A program made the translations under genes and the position numbers. Positions 7,913 to 15,962 of a stretch of DNA of 64,000 nt are shown one piece after another; within the stretch, counting starts at the first letter, position 1, and every line of letters starts with the position of its first letter. The stretch is from Streptomyces lichenis (GTDB lineage: Bacteria > Actinomycetota > Actinomycetes > Streptomycetales > Streptomycetaceae). Below the pieces are notes generated by a model. That model was not told the origin of the DNA. It searched no databases and was given only the letters and a program-made list of their open reading frames with translations. The DNA is taken from assembly GCF_023218175.1 (NCBI RefSeq), contig NZ_JALPTH010000028.1, positions 37,662 to 101,661 on the forward strand, written 5' to 3'.

Positions 7913-9201
7913 ATGCCCCAGCCGTCCCGTCCGCGGGGACTTCCCCTCGAACTGCTCAGTGACCCGATGATGGTCGAGGCATGCCGGGTCAAGGACTTCG
8001 GCCGCATCTTCCAGTTGGCCAAGCACCGGGCCGGTGTCTATCCATCCATGATCGCTCGGTGCTGTGACCTCATCCCGAGCCGCGTCGGGGAGGTGATGGC
8101 CGGACGTCGCCAGCTTCTCCACATGGACGTGGTCGAGCGGATCGCGGACGGTCTGCGAATCCCCGGGCACATGCTCGGGCTGGCCCGGCGTGACTGGGAG
8201 CCCCCGCAGACTCCAAGCGGGTCCCTCGGAGAACAACACCGGCCTCGCTCGTCCAGTGCAGCGGCCGCGTTTCCGGGCGCCGGACTGGACGACGTCCTCA
8301 CCCTGGTAGCGGAGCGCGACCTCACCGCGTCCACCCTGATCGCGCTGCACTCCGCCATAACGGACTACTGGCGCCGCGACGACGAACACGGCGGTGAGAC
8401 CTTACGGCCGGCCCTCCTGGACCACCTGCGCTACGTCTTGGCCCTGCTGCACGAGCGGCCCTCCCCGGCCATCCGCAATGGCCTGCACGGCGTGGCGGCC
8501 GAGTTGGCGCGCCTCACCGGATGGACCTACTTCGACGCCCGCCGGCATTCCCATGCGCGGGGCACCGCACCAAAGCCCTCGGACTGGCGAAGGCCATCGA
8601 TGACAGCCTGTTCGTCGCCAATGTGCTTGCGTGTATGAGCCTTCAGGCCACCTACCAGGACAAGTCCGCCGATGCTCTGGCACTCGTCCGCGTGGCACAG
8701 GACCAAGCGGAGATGTCCTCGATGGCGACTCCCCGCCTCACAGCCATGCTCGCCGTGCGTAAGGCCTTCGCCCATGCGAGTCTCGGTAACCGCAGCGCCG
8801 CTCACTCGGCGATCTCGGCAGCCCACGCCTCCTTCGATCGGGTCAGCGTCCACGACCCCGATCCGACCTGGGTGGCGTACTTCAACGAGCCGAAGCTGAT
8901 CGCGGACACCGGCATCGTGCACGGCCAGCTCGGCGAGGTGGCCCTGGCCGAGCCGCTGATCGCGGACGCCCTGCGCCGCGAGCCATCGGCACACCATCGC
9001 AGCCGTGCCTTCCATGCCTTCTGGCTGGCCCGCGTCCAGCTCCGGCGGGGAGGTCTCGACCAGGCATGCCATACGGCTGCCGTAGCCCTCGTACCAGCCG
9101 GAGGGGTGGACTCACCACGCCTCACCGGCCATCTGCTGGAGCTGTACGAGGAGCTGCGGCCCTTCCACAGGCGCGGAAGACATGGTGCTGGGAGTCGGTG
9201 A
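7913..9201 (+). pseudogene. XRE/TPR transcriptional regulator, frameshifted and 3'-truncated
   Basis: The first frame (7913 to about 8555) encodes an N-terminal helix-turn-helix (IARCCDLIPSRVGEVMAGRR, then VVERIADGLRIPGHMLGLA) and the start of a TPR-like region (ELARLTGWTYFDAR). The matching continuation, ALGLAKAIDDSLFVANVLACMS, is read one frame over until 9201, so a net 1-nt loss (or 2-nt gain) lies around 8545-8575. The C-terminus ends abruptly after LLELYEELRPF in unrelated residues (HRRGRHGAGSR) at the junction with the convergent NUDIX gene, which is also cut there. An in-frame TTA codon at 8402 would make it bldA-dependent if expressed. A sequencing error could explain the frameshift but not the shared truncation point. 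Confidence 0.75.
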
Positions 9202-9538
9202 TGCCGTTGGCCGGCTCGGCGTAGATGAGCGGCTTCATCGGGCCGGGTCGCCAGCCGGTCTCCTCCAGCACCTCGCGGGCGGCGGCCTCGCCGGGCGTCT
9301 CGCCCACCTCGACCAGACCCATGGGCAACTCCCACGCCCAGGCATCCGTGATGAAGCGGTGCCGCCACATCATCAGCACCTCGCGACGGTCGTTGACGAC
9401 GGCGGCCACGGCCAGGTGCCGGAGCTTGAGCACATGGTGCTCCCACCGGCACCCGTCCGGCTGCTCGACCTCCGTCAGCCAGACGTTCACCCAGGGGTTC
9501 TCGTAGATCTGTCGTTCCCCGTGGATCTTCCACCGCAT
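9122..9538 (-). CDS. NUDIX hydrolase, C-terminally truncated
   Basis: 138 residues. The Nudix box is complete: MGLVEVGETPGEAAAREVLE followed by ETGW, i.e. G-x5-E-x7-REVLEETGW, which binds Mg2+ and pyrophosphate. The preceding strand region (VNVWLTEVEQPDGCRWEHHV) fits ADP-ribose pyrophosphatase-like Streptomyces proteins. Relatives run to about 170-180 residues; this one loses its end after ITDSQHHVFRA and finishes in unrelated sequence (CGRAAAPRTAPADGR) that is the complement of the convergent XRE gene. A deletion about 9162-9180 seems to have fused the 3' ends of the two genes. The catalytic motif survives, but the final strand and helix are missing, so activity is doubtful. Confidence 0.75.
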   Translation of the reverse strand: MRWKIHGERQIYENPWVNVWLTEVEQPDGCRWEHHVLKLRHLAVAAVVNDRREVLMMWRHRFITDAWAWELPMGLVEVGETPGEAAAREVLEETGWRPGPMKPLIYAEPANGITDSQHHVFRACGRAAAPRTAPADGR

Positions 9539-9720
9539 CGCCGCAGCCCCTCTCGATCGTTCTCAGGATCGCGGAACGACCGCCGACGGTGGCCTCGTTG
9601 GAGTCATTTACGTCAGAAGGACGAAATCGGCTCGGGCGAGCTCATAGACTCCCCGCGCTGCCCAGCGGTTCGGGCAGCCGAGCCGAAGCCGTCGCGCCAT
9701 GTGCGCCGAGATGAAGAGGG

Positions 9721-10086
9721 ATGGCCATGTCGCAGACCGAGGGTGCACGACTGTTCCGCGAGGCTTGGATCGACGGCGTCCGCCGCCACCTCCCCGGCGA
9801 GCCGAAGGCCGGGTACATCACGCCCTGGGGCGACACCCCGCAGTGGGAGCGCGAGGCCGCGGGCGCGGTCTACGAGCAGGTCCGCCAGTTCGTCGCCGTG
9901 AGCGGCGGCACCACGGCCCGGCTCAGCCGCGAGCAGAAGGGCCGCTTCGTGGCCATCTGCTGGATCGCTCAGATGTACAAGCACTTCGGCGACCCGAAGC
10001 CGGGGTATGTGGCCGACTGGGCAGAGCTGCCCGGGTGGCAACAGGAGACGGACGCGGACATCTTCGAGGCCATCGAGAGGACCTGA
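9721..10086 (+). CDS. Conserved Streptomyces hypothetical protein
   Basis: 121 residues, soluble, with no signal peptide or membrane segment. It has two similar halves: LPGEPKAGYITPWGDTPQWERE near residue 25 and FGDPKPGYVADWAELPGWQQET near residue 90. Both read P(K/E)-x-GY-(V/I)-x-x-W-x-(D/E)-x-P-x-W-(E/Q), so it is probably an internal duplication. No function is known to me. The start ATG at 9721 follows GAAGAGGG. It is not part of the convergent operon downstream. Confidence 0.65.
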   Translation: MAMSQTEGARLFREAWIDGVRRHLPGEPKAGYITPWGDTPQWEREAAGAVYEQVRQFVAVSGGTTARLSREQKGRFVAICWIAQMYKHFGDPKPGYVADWAELPGWQQETDADIFEAIERT

Positions 10087-10104
10087 AGAGGCCAGCCGGC
10101 GTGT

Positions 10105-10423
10105 TCACCGGTTCCAGACCACCTGCTGGAACTCCTCGGCGGGGACGGCCTCCAGTAGATCCGCTTCAGGCTCGATCGCCTGGTCCGTGAGGAAGCCGTG
10201 CTCGTCCGCCAGGTGCTTCCAGCTGTACTGGTAGGAGTCGGCCGGTGGAGGTGAGCTCGGCTTGCCTGATGACGACCAGCTCGCCGCGGTCGGGTACGGC
10301 CTCGACGTACCAGAGGCCGCCCTCCTCATCAGCGTGCCGGAAGTGGTGCCGCTGAGTGGCGCCTTGGGCGAGGGCGCGAATGTACGTCGCGGTCTCCGCT
10401 TCGATGCGCTCCAGGTCGACCAC
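10105..10423 (-). pseudogene. Small acidic protein gene with a frameshift
   Basis: Read from GTG 10423: VVDLERIEAETATYIRALAQ..., then ...GGLWYVEAVPDRGELVVIRQAELTST. The continuation DSYQYSWKHLADEHGFLTDQ...EEFQQVVWNR is in another frame and ends at 10105. Removing one G near 10240-10244 (ACCGGCCGAC to ACCGCCGAC) restores a continuous protein of about 105 residues. No family was recognised. It is the last gene of the WXG/DUF1023/lipoprotein operon, 60 nt after the lipoprotein stop. Its size, acidity and position would suit an immunity or chaperone-like partner, but this is only inference. Confidence 0.6.
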
Positions 10424-10482
10424 GGGACCGTCGTGGCAGCCGGCCGGAGGTGTCCGCAGTGCTCCAGCCGCCCCGGTCGCCC

Positions 10483-11010
10483 TCAGAAGCGCTCGACCTT
10501 CTGGCCGTCGGGGACCTGGTAGCAGCCGCTGGTGACGAAGAGGTTCAGCTTCGGGGGGTCCTCGTTGGCCCAGTGGGTGATCTCGACGCTGTACTTCTTC
10601 CGGTCGTTGTCGGCGACCAGGGTGACGCTTCGGTTCTTGCTGGTATTGGGACCGTAGGAGACGATCTTCCAGCCGTGCTTGGGCATCTCCTCCTTGAGCC
10701 GCTCCATCACGCCGGTGAGTTCGTCGGGGCTCTTGGGGGTGAAGGTCCACGGGTGGAAGACCGTGAAGTACTTCTCCGCGTCCTTGTCCGAGCACTCCGA
10801 TACGCCGGGACCCGTGTTGGTCGCCTTGCCCTGGAGGCCGATGAGGTCGTAGAGCTCGCTGGAGACCTTCTCCGCCTGGTCGGCGGCGGCATCGGTGGTG
10901 GCGGTGCCCGCGGAGGGGAGGGAGTCTTCGGTGTTGGTCATGCTGCATCCGATGAGGGTCGTGAGGGCGAGGGACACGAAGAGTGCGAACGCACCTGGCC
11001 TGGCTTTCAT
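10483..11010 (-). CDS. Secreted lipoprotein of the DUF1023 operon
   Basis: 175 residues. A lipoprotein signal peptide is clear: basic start (MKARPG), hydrophobic core (AFALFVSLALTTL) and lipobox IGCS, with the lipid-carrying Cys at about residue 22. The mature domain has strands and helices with GVSECSDKDAEKYFTVFHPW, SPDELTGVMERLKEEMPKHG and a C-terminal Cys (SGCYQVPDG), so one disulfide is possible. It resembles small actinobacterial lipoproteins encoded after DUF1023 hydrolases. The start lies 4 nt past the restored stop of the hydrolase gene (11015-11017), so the genes form one operon. The exact role is unknown. Confidence 0.75.
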   Translation of the reverse strand: MKARPGAFALFVSLALTTLIGCSMTNTEDSLPSAGTATTDAAADQAEKVSSELYDLIGLQGKATNTGPGVSECSDKDAEKYFTVFHPWTFTPKSPDELTGVMERLKEEMPKHGWKIVSYGPNTSKNRSVTLVADNDRKKYSVEITHWANEDPPKLNLFVTSGCYQVPDGQKVERF

Positions 11011-11014
11011 CTGA

Positions 11015-12836
11015 CTAACGCACTCCTGGTGTGGGGTTCGGCGGCGGCTTCAGGTGCACCTCATCCTGCTTGCCTGCGACGACCAGGCCCTGGTTCTTCA
11101 GGCTCCTGGTGTTCTCCTTCCAGTAGTCGCTGTGGCCCGAGGTGTCCGTGGTCATCTGGTTGGCGCCGAAGCGCTCGTCACTGGGGTTCGTCCACGGGCC
11201 GTCCCAGTCGGTTCCACCGTGTCCGAACCGGCCGACGTCCGGGACGATGTCCCCGTCCGCCTCCTGGTTCCAGACGTGGGCCCTTGGGCACGTCCAGCTG
11301 CTCCGCCTTGGGCACCTGCACGCCAGGGCTGCCGGCGAGGACCACGTCGTCCGCGTTCAGGTCCCCCTGCCGGGCCGCCGAACCGATCACGGTGGTGCCG
11401 TACGAATGGCCGATCGCCGTGCGGTGCGGGTCCGTGTCGGATGTGCGCGAGGCGTCGAGGCCGTCGAGGAAGCGGTTGTAGGCCGGTGCGCCGTCATCGG
11501 CGTAGTGGCTGAACGGCGAGTCCTTCACGATGTCCTGCGGGGCGTCGTAACCGAGCCAGGTGATCGTGGAGACGGAGCCGTTGTTCGCGCCCTCGGCCGC
11601 CCGCCAGACGTTCTCCATCCGGTTGATGTCGCCGTTGATGCTGCTCAGGTTGGACTTGGTGCCGGGTACGAAGACGGCCTGGTGATCGGCCGTGTCCGGG
11701 TTGCCGTTGGCGACGATCGCCCGGCCATTGCCCTCGGCGCTGAAGCCGAGCAGATAGGCCTCGGGAAGGCCCCGCTCACCTGACCGGTCGATCCGGGCCT
11801 GGATGGCGTTCATGCCCCTCAGAGAGTTGTTGAGCCGCTCGTAACGATCGTTGTACGCGCGGTGCCACTCCATGTACTCGTCCGTGTGCACCCTGACCGG
11901 GGCGCGGCCCGTGGTGACCCACGTCCATTCGTTGCGGGGTGGCTCGGGAATCGAGGCCAGTTCCAGCTGGTACTGGCCTCGCCTCTCCGCGAGCACCGTC
12001 CGGTTCGCCTCGTCGCGCACGGTGGCGGGCAGGCCGTCGAGGGCCCCCGTGGCCGCGGGCCGGAGTGACAGCCATGCCTCCTGCTGCTCGGCAGTGAGCC
12101 CCTTCCACCAGGCGGCGTTGTCCTTCGGGGTGCCGTCCTTGGGCGGCTGGGGGAGCGAGTCGCGGTAGGCCGCGCCCGCCTGCTCGACCCCGGCCATGTC
12201 CGACTGCGCGTCGGCCCAGTCCGCGTCAGACACCATCAGGTCGTCGTCGGCCTTCAGCGCCCGCAGCTTCGGCGCCCACTTCGCGTCCGCGTCCGAAGCC
12301 TCCCTGAGCGCGTCGGCGATCCGGTTGGCGAACTCGATCGCCTTGCCGTAGTTCGGGTTGGGGTGGATGTTGATCGCCTGGCGCTCGATGGCGTCCGACG
12401 TGGCGGTGCCCCCGGCGCTGCCGGTCACCGTGCCGCCTTCGGCGGCCTTCTCCGCGCCGGGCTTCGCACCCGCCGGGAAGGCCACCGATCCGTCCGGATT
12501 CACCGTGCATCCGGCGGCTTGGGCGTCGGCGAGCGCCACGTCCAGCCGCCGCTTGGCCGCCCCGACGTCGAAGGCGAACGCGTTCAGCGCCGTGCTCACC
12601 AGACCGCACTCGACCTGCGTGTAGTGGAAGTTGCCCGATAGGCTCTTCAGTTCGTCCAGGGCGGTGCTCGCCGCCTCGCCTTGCAGCCGGGCGCTGACGC
12701 CCATGGAGATCCGGCCGTCGAGGGTGTCCTTGGCCGTGCGCGCCATGTCGGCGACGGCCCGGTAGCCGTCCGCCGCCTCCTCGTACTCGGACTGCCGGAA
12801 GGCTTGCAGGGTCTTGATGTCCATGACCGCGCTCAC
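11015..12836 (-). pseudogene. DUF1023 alpha/beta hydrolase with WXG-like N-terminus, frameshifted
   Basis: From ATG 12836 the frame encodes a helical, WXG100-like N-terminus (residues 1-130), a helical linker, and a DUF1023-type alpha/beta hydrolase domain. The nucleophile elbow AIGHSYGTTVIGSAA carries the catalytic Ser; TWLGYDAPQDI and DDVVLAGSPGV are further family motifs. After DVPKG the frame shifts: the natural continuation HVWNQEADGDIVPDVGRFGH...WDGPW...TPGVR lies one frame over and stops at 11015-11017. One surplus C in GGGCCC at 11278-11283 explains it; corrected length is 606 residues. As it stands, the annotated product ends in a scrambled tail, losing the catalytic His region (DGDIVPDVGRFGH). 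Related operons are linked to type VII-like secretion; no ESX core genes are seen here. Confidence 0.8.
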
Positions 12837-13279
12837 TTCGCCTTCGCGCCGCCGCCGACGGGCTCGGTGTCCCCGTATCGCGCGGTGATCGCGTCCAGCT
12901 CCTGCTTGACCGACTCGTCGGTCTTCGCCAGGTCGTGCCCGGCCCGCCGGAGGAGACCGCCCAGCGCGTCACAGCGGCCGCTCACGTCCCCGACGTACTT
13001 CTTCCAGGAGGCGTACAGCTCCTTCTGCGCGGCCGCGCTCGCGATCCCGCCGGTGTCGCCCAGCCCGGCCTGCCCGGAGTCCAGCTTCGTGAGCGAGGAG
13101 GCGATGCCCTCCTTCAGGCCGATCACACCCGACCCGGCCTCCGCCCATGCCTTCTTGTCCGTCTTCAGGTCCTCGGAGAACCCGCCGCCCGGCCCGGCCG
13201 CGGCCTGGTTCAAGCTCATCGACGTCGGCTCGCGCCCCGCCGCCTCGCTCTTGAGCCGTTCCCACTCGTCCCACGGCAC
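12833..13279 (-). CDS. Helical WXG-like protein preceding the DUF1023 hydrolase
   Basis: 148 residues from the GTG at 13279, which has GGGGGG 7 nt upstream; a longer open frame reaches back to 13369 but has no ribosome-binding site. The product is all-helical, begins PWDEWERLKSEA, contains a W-K-K-Y turn (ASWKKYVGDVSGRCDALGGL) between two long helices, and ends in an amphipathic helix. This fits the long WXG100-like partners encoded before DUF1023 hydrolases. It overlaps the hydrolase gene by 4 nt (ATGA). It probably pairs with the hydrolase N-terminus for export, by analogy with ESX substrates. Confidence 0.7.
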   Translation of the reverse strand: MPWDEWERLKSEAAGREPTSMSLNQAAAGPGGGFSEDLKTDKKAWAEAGSGVIGLKEGIASSLTKLDSGQAGLGDTGGIASAAAQKELYASWKKYVGDVSGRCDALGGLLRRAGHDLAKTDESVKQELDAITARYGDTEPVGGGAKAK

Positions 13280-13425
13280 TGCTGAACCCCCCTTTGTCCA
13301 CCGGGCCACGCTATCGCCCGGACACGGCGTGATGATCTCAGACGTTCCGTCAACGCGTGAGCCGGTCAACCGCGGCGCGCGGAGAGCTATCAGACGGAAG
13401 GGAACGACGAGAGGGAGTGGTGGAG

Positions 13426-14328
13426 ATGGGTGGCCAGGCGGTAGGCGGGAGCGGGGCGGCTTGGGCGGTGGGGGATGTGGTGGTTCATCGGGTGGATGAG
13501 CTGCTGCTGGCGGAGGGGACGGGGGCCTGGTTGCTGCCGGGGGCCACGCCGGAGGTGGTGGGGCGGGAGGAGTGGTTGCGGCCGGACTTCGCGGATGCGG
13601 AGGGGGTGTTGCGGCTGGCCAGCCATAGCTTCGCGTTCGAGGTGGGCGGGGTGAAGGTGGTGGTGGACACCGGGATCGGGAACGGGAAGGAGCGGGCCAA
13701 TCCGGCGTGGCACGGGCTGCGGACGGACTACCTGGAGCGGTTGGCGGCGGTGGGGTTCGCGCCGGAGTCGGTGGATGTGGTGGTGCTGACGCATCTGCAT
13801 GCTGATCATGTGGGGTGGAACACCACGATCACCGAAGAGGGTTGGGTGCCTACGTTTCCGAATGCGCGGTATGTGGTGTCGCGGGTGGAGCGGGAGTTCT
13901 GGGCCGGGTACGCGATGGACGAGGCGCGGCGGCAGATGTTCCGGGACTCGGTGGAGCCGGTGGAGCGGGCGGGGCTGATGGACGCGGTGGAGGTGGGGGC
14001 CCAGGGGCGTGAGCTGGTGCCGGGGGTGCGGTTGGTGCCGACGCCCGGACATACGCCGGGGCATGTGGCGGTGCGGGTCGACGGGGATGGTGGGGCGGGG
14101 GCGGTGATCACGGGGGACTGTGTGCACCATCCGGTGCAGCTCGTCCGGCCGGGGATCGGGTCGTGTGTGGACATCGATCCGGAGGCGGCGGAGGAGACGC
14201 GGCGGGCGCTGCTCGGGGAGCTGGCCGGGACCGGGACGCTGCTGCTGGGGACCCATTTCGCGCCGCCCACGGGTGGGCTGGTGGTGCGGGAGGGGGAGGG
14301 GTACCGGCTGGTGGCCGGTGAGAGGTAG
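13426..14328 (+). CDS. Metallo-beta-lactamase-fold hydrolase
   Basis: 300 residues. The zinc ligands are present: LTHLHADHVGWN (HxHxDH) at about residue 122, PTPGHTPGHVAV about 205, ITGDCVHH (Asp) about 230, and a final His in LGTHFAPP about 277. This arrangement and the preceding VVDTGIGNGK match quorum-quenching lactonase-like or alkyl-sulfatase-unrelated MBL hydrolases of the MLLB/AttM type. The substrate is unknown. The ATG at 13426 follows GAGGGAG; the frame is open further upstream without conserved features. Codon use is G-rich, as in neighbouring genes. It is divergent from the WXG operon. Confidence 0.85.
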   Translation: MGGQAVGGSGAAWAVGDVVVHRVDELLLAEGTGAWLLPGATPEVVGREEWLRPDFADAEGVLRLASHSFAFEVGGVKVVVDTGIGNGKERANPAWHGLRTDYLERLAAVGFAPESVDVVVLTHLHADHVGWNTTITEEGWVPTFPNARYVVSRVEREFWAGYAMDEARRQMFRDSVEPVERAGLMDAVEVGAQGRELVPGVRLVPTPGHTPGHVAVRVDGDGGAGAVITGDCVHHPVQLVRPGIGSCVDIDPEAAEETRRALLGELAGTGTLLLGTHFAPPTGGLVVREGEGYRLVAGER

Positions 14329-14399
14329 GGGCGTTCAACTCCTTGCGGTGGGAGACGGGTTGCCCTAGGTTGAGCGCCCAGTTAAGCGACCGTGTCAAT

Positions 14400-14411
14400 C
14401 GACTTAAGTCG
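14400..14411. promoter_or_regulatory. 12-bp palindrome upstream of the M64 peptidase gene
   Basis: CGACTTAAGTCG is a perfect palindrome in an A/T-richer stretch of about 60 bp, 110 bp before the peptidase start. It could be an operator. The rest of 14329-14521 shows no gene. Confidence 0.35.
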
Positions 14412-14521
14412 GTAGTTGAGTCGCGGGCCGCCGCTGCACCCCGCGCCGCCGGATCCCCCCGGCGCACCGCTCCCCCGGTGCGCCGGCCGGTGGCCTCCCC
14501 CACGCCAAGGAGTCCGTTTCC

Positions 14522-15856
14522 ATGAGCAGATACCCAGATCGGGGCGCCCTGGTGGCGCCCGCCCGCCCGATGTCCCGCAGCCGGAGGCTGATGACGGCCG
14601 CGGTGGCCGGGGCGTTGACCGTCGGCGCGCTGGGCCTCGCGGCCTCGCGGGTGGAGGCGGCCCCCGCCGGAGTGGAGAGCCCGGCGGGGGTGGTAGGGAC
14701 GGAGCATCGGGAGGTGTTCTCGCCGGACGGGTCCATACGGACGGTCGAGATACCCGTGCAGCGCGAAGCGGCGCCGGACGCGCGGTCGTCGAGGGCAGCG
14801 GCGGCGGCCACCGTGGAGCCGGTGGAGGTGAACGGGCCCAGCAGCAGCAAGGTGGACCTGGTCTTCGTCGGTGACGGCTACACCTCGGCGCAGATCGCCA
14901 CCTACCGCGGGCATGTGAAGTCCAAGGTGAACGAGCTGTTCGCGGTCGAGCCGTTCAAGAGCTACCGCTCGATGTTCAACGTCTGGCAGGTCAACGTGGT
15001 CTCCCGGGAGTCCGGGGTGGACGACGACCCGACCCAGGGCGTCCGCCGGGACACCGCGCTGGACATGAACTACTACTGCGGCGGCATGGCCCGGCTGCTG
15101 TGCGTCAACGAGGCCAAGGCCGCGCAGTACGCGGCGGCCGCGCCGCAGGTGGACCAGGTCGTCGCCCTCGCCAACAGCACCACCTACGGCGGCGCCGGCG
15201 GCACGGCGGCCACCGCGGCCGGCGGCAACGCCCAGGCCGGGCAGATCATGGTCCACGAACTGGGCCACTCGCTGGGCGGGTTGGCCGACGAGTACGACAG
15301 CCCGGGCCGCTACCAGGGTGGCGAGCCGTCCGAGCCGAACGTCTCGGTCTACCCGCAGGCCACCATGAAGCAGTACAAGCTGAAGTGGCACCGCTGGCTC
15401 GGCCAGCCCACCCCGGACGGCGGGACGATCGGCACCTTCGAGGGCGCCAAGTACGCCACCCAGGGGATCTACCGGCCCAGCCAGAACTCGATCATGCGGA
15501 CGCTGGGCAGGGAGTTCAACGCCCCGGGGCGGGAGACCATGATCGCGGCGTTCTACCGGAAGGCGGGGGTCGCGCAGAAGGCGGCCACCACCAAGGGCTC
15601 GTCCGGTGGGCAGCGGCTGGGCGTGGAGGCGCAGCGGCCGGAGGGTGCGGCGCTGACGGTGAAGTGGGCGATCGACGGCAAGCCGTACGCCCACAAGGGC
15701 TCCTGGCTGGACACCTCGCGGCTGCCCAAGGGGCTGCTGAAGGGGAAGGGCGCCCACAAGGTTACGGCGACGGTCGTCGACCGGACCCCGTGGGTGCGCG
15801 ACCCGGCGCTGAAGGCCGACCTCACCCGCACCCTCACCTGGACCGTGCGCCGGTAG
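14522..15856 (+). CDS. Secreted M64-family metallopeptidase
   Basis: 444 residues. A Tat/Sec-type signal peptide spans residues 17-47 (SRSRRLMTAAVAGALTVGALGLAA), with cleavage likely after VEAAPA. The catalytic zinc site HELGHSLGGLADEY (H245, E246, H249) is typical of the M64 (IgA peptidase M64) family, which in Streptomyces comprises secreted endopeptidases of unknown substrate. Family stretches VDLVFVGDGYT at about 115 and GIYRPSQNSIMRTLG about 322 are also intact. The C-terminal 90 residues resemble a small beta-sandwich (LTVKWAIDGKPYAHKG...LTWTVRR). There are three cysteines in or near MNYYCGGMARLLCVN. Confidence 0.88.
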   Translation: MSRYPDRGALVAPARPMSRSRRLMTAAVAGALTVGALGLAASRVEAAPAGVESPAGVVGTEHREVFSPDGSIRTVEIPVQREAAPDARSSRAAAAATVEPVEVNGPSSSKVDLVFVGDGYTSAQIATYRGHVKSKVNELFAVEPFKSYRSMFNVWQVNVVSRESGVDDDPTQGVRRDTALDMNYYCGGMARLLCVNEAKAAQYAAAAPQVDQVVALANSTTYGGAGGTAATAAGGNAQAGQIMVHELGHSLGGLADEYDSPGRYQGGEPSEPNVSVYPQATMKQYKLKWHRWLGQPTPDGGTIGTFEGAKYATQGIYRPSQNSIMRTLGREFNAPGRETMIAAFYRKAGVAQKAATTKGSSGGQRLGVEAQRPEGAALTVKWAIDGKPYAHKGSWLDTSRLPKGLLKGKGAHKVTATVVDRTPWVRDPALKADLTRTLTWTVRR

Positions 15857-15876
15857 GGGTAGGGACGAGGGGACGG

Positions 15877-15918
15877 GCGGATGGGCCGCCGGCTGAGGAG
15901 GGCCGGCGGCCCATCCGC
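15877..15918. terminator. Bidirectional terminator hairpin
   Basis: A 17-bp stem (arm GCGGATGGGCCGCCGGC) with an 8-nt loop between the convergent M64 and XRE-TPR genes. Confidence 0.8.
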
Positions 15919-15962
15919 GTACGCCCGGGGCTTGGCGTACGCGCGGGGGCACCCGGGTCGGC

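Noticed and set aside
8540..8580. Programmed -1 frameshift in the XRE gene
   Set aside because: No X-XXY-YYZ slippery heptamer or following structure was found, and the gene end is also lost.
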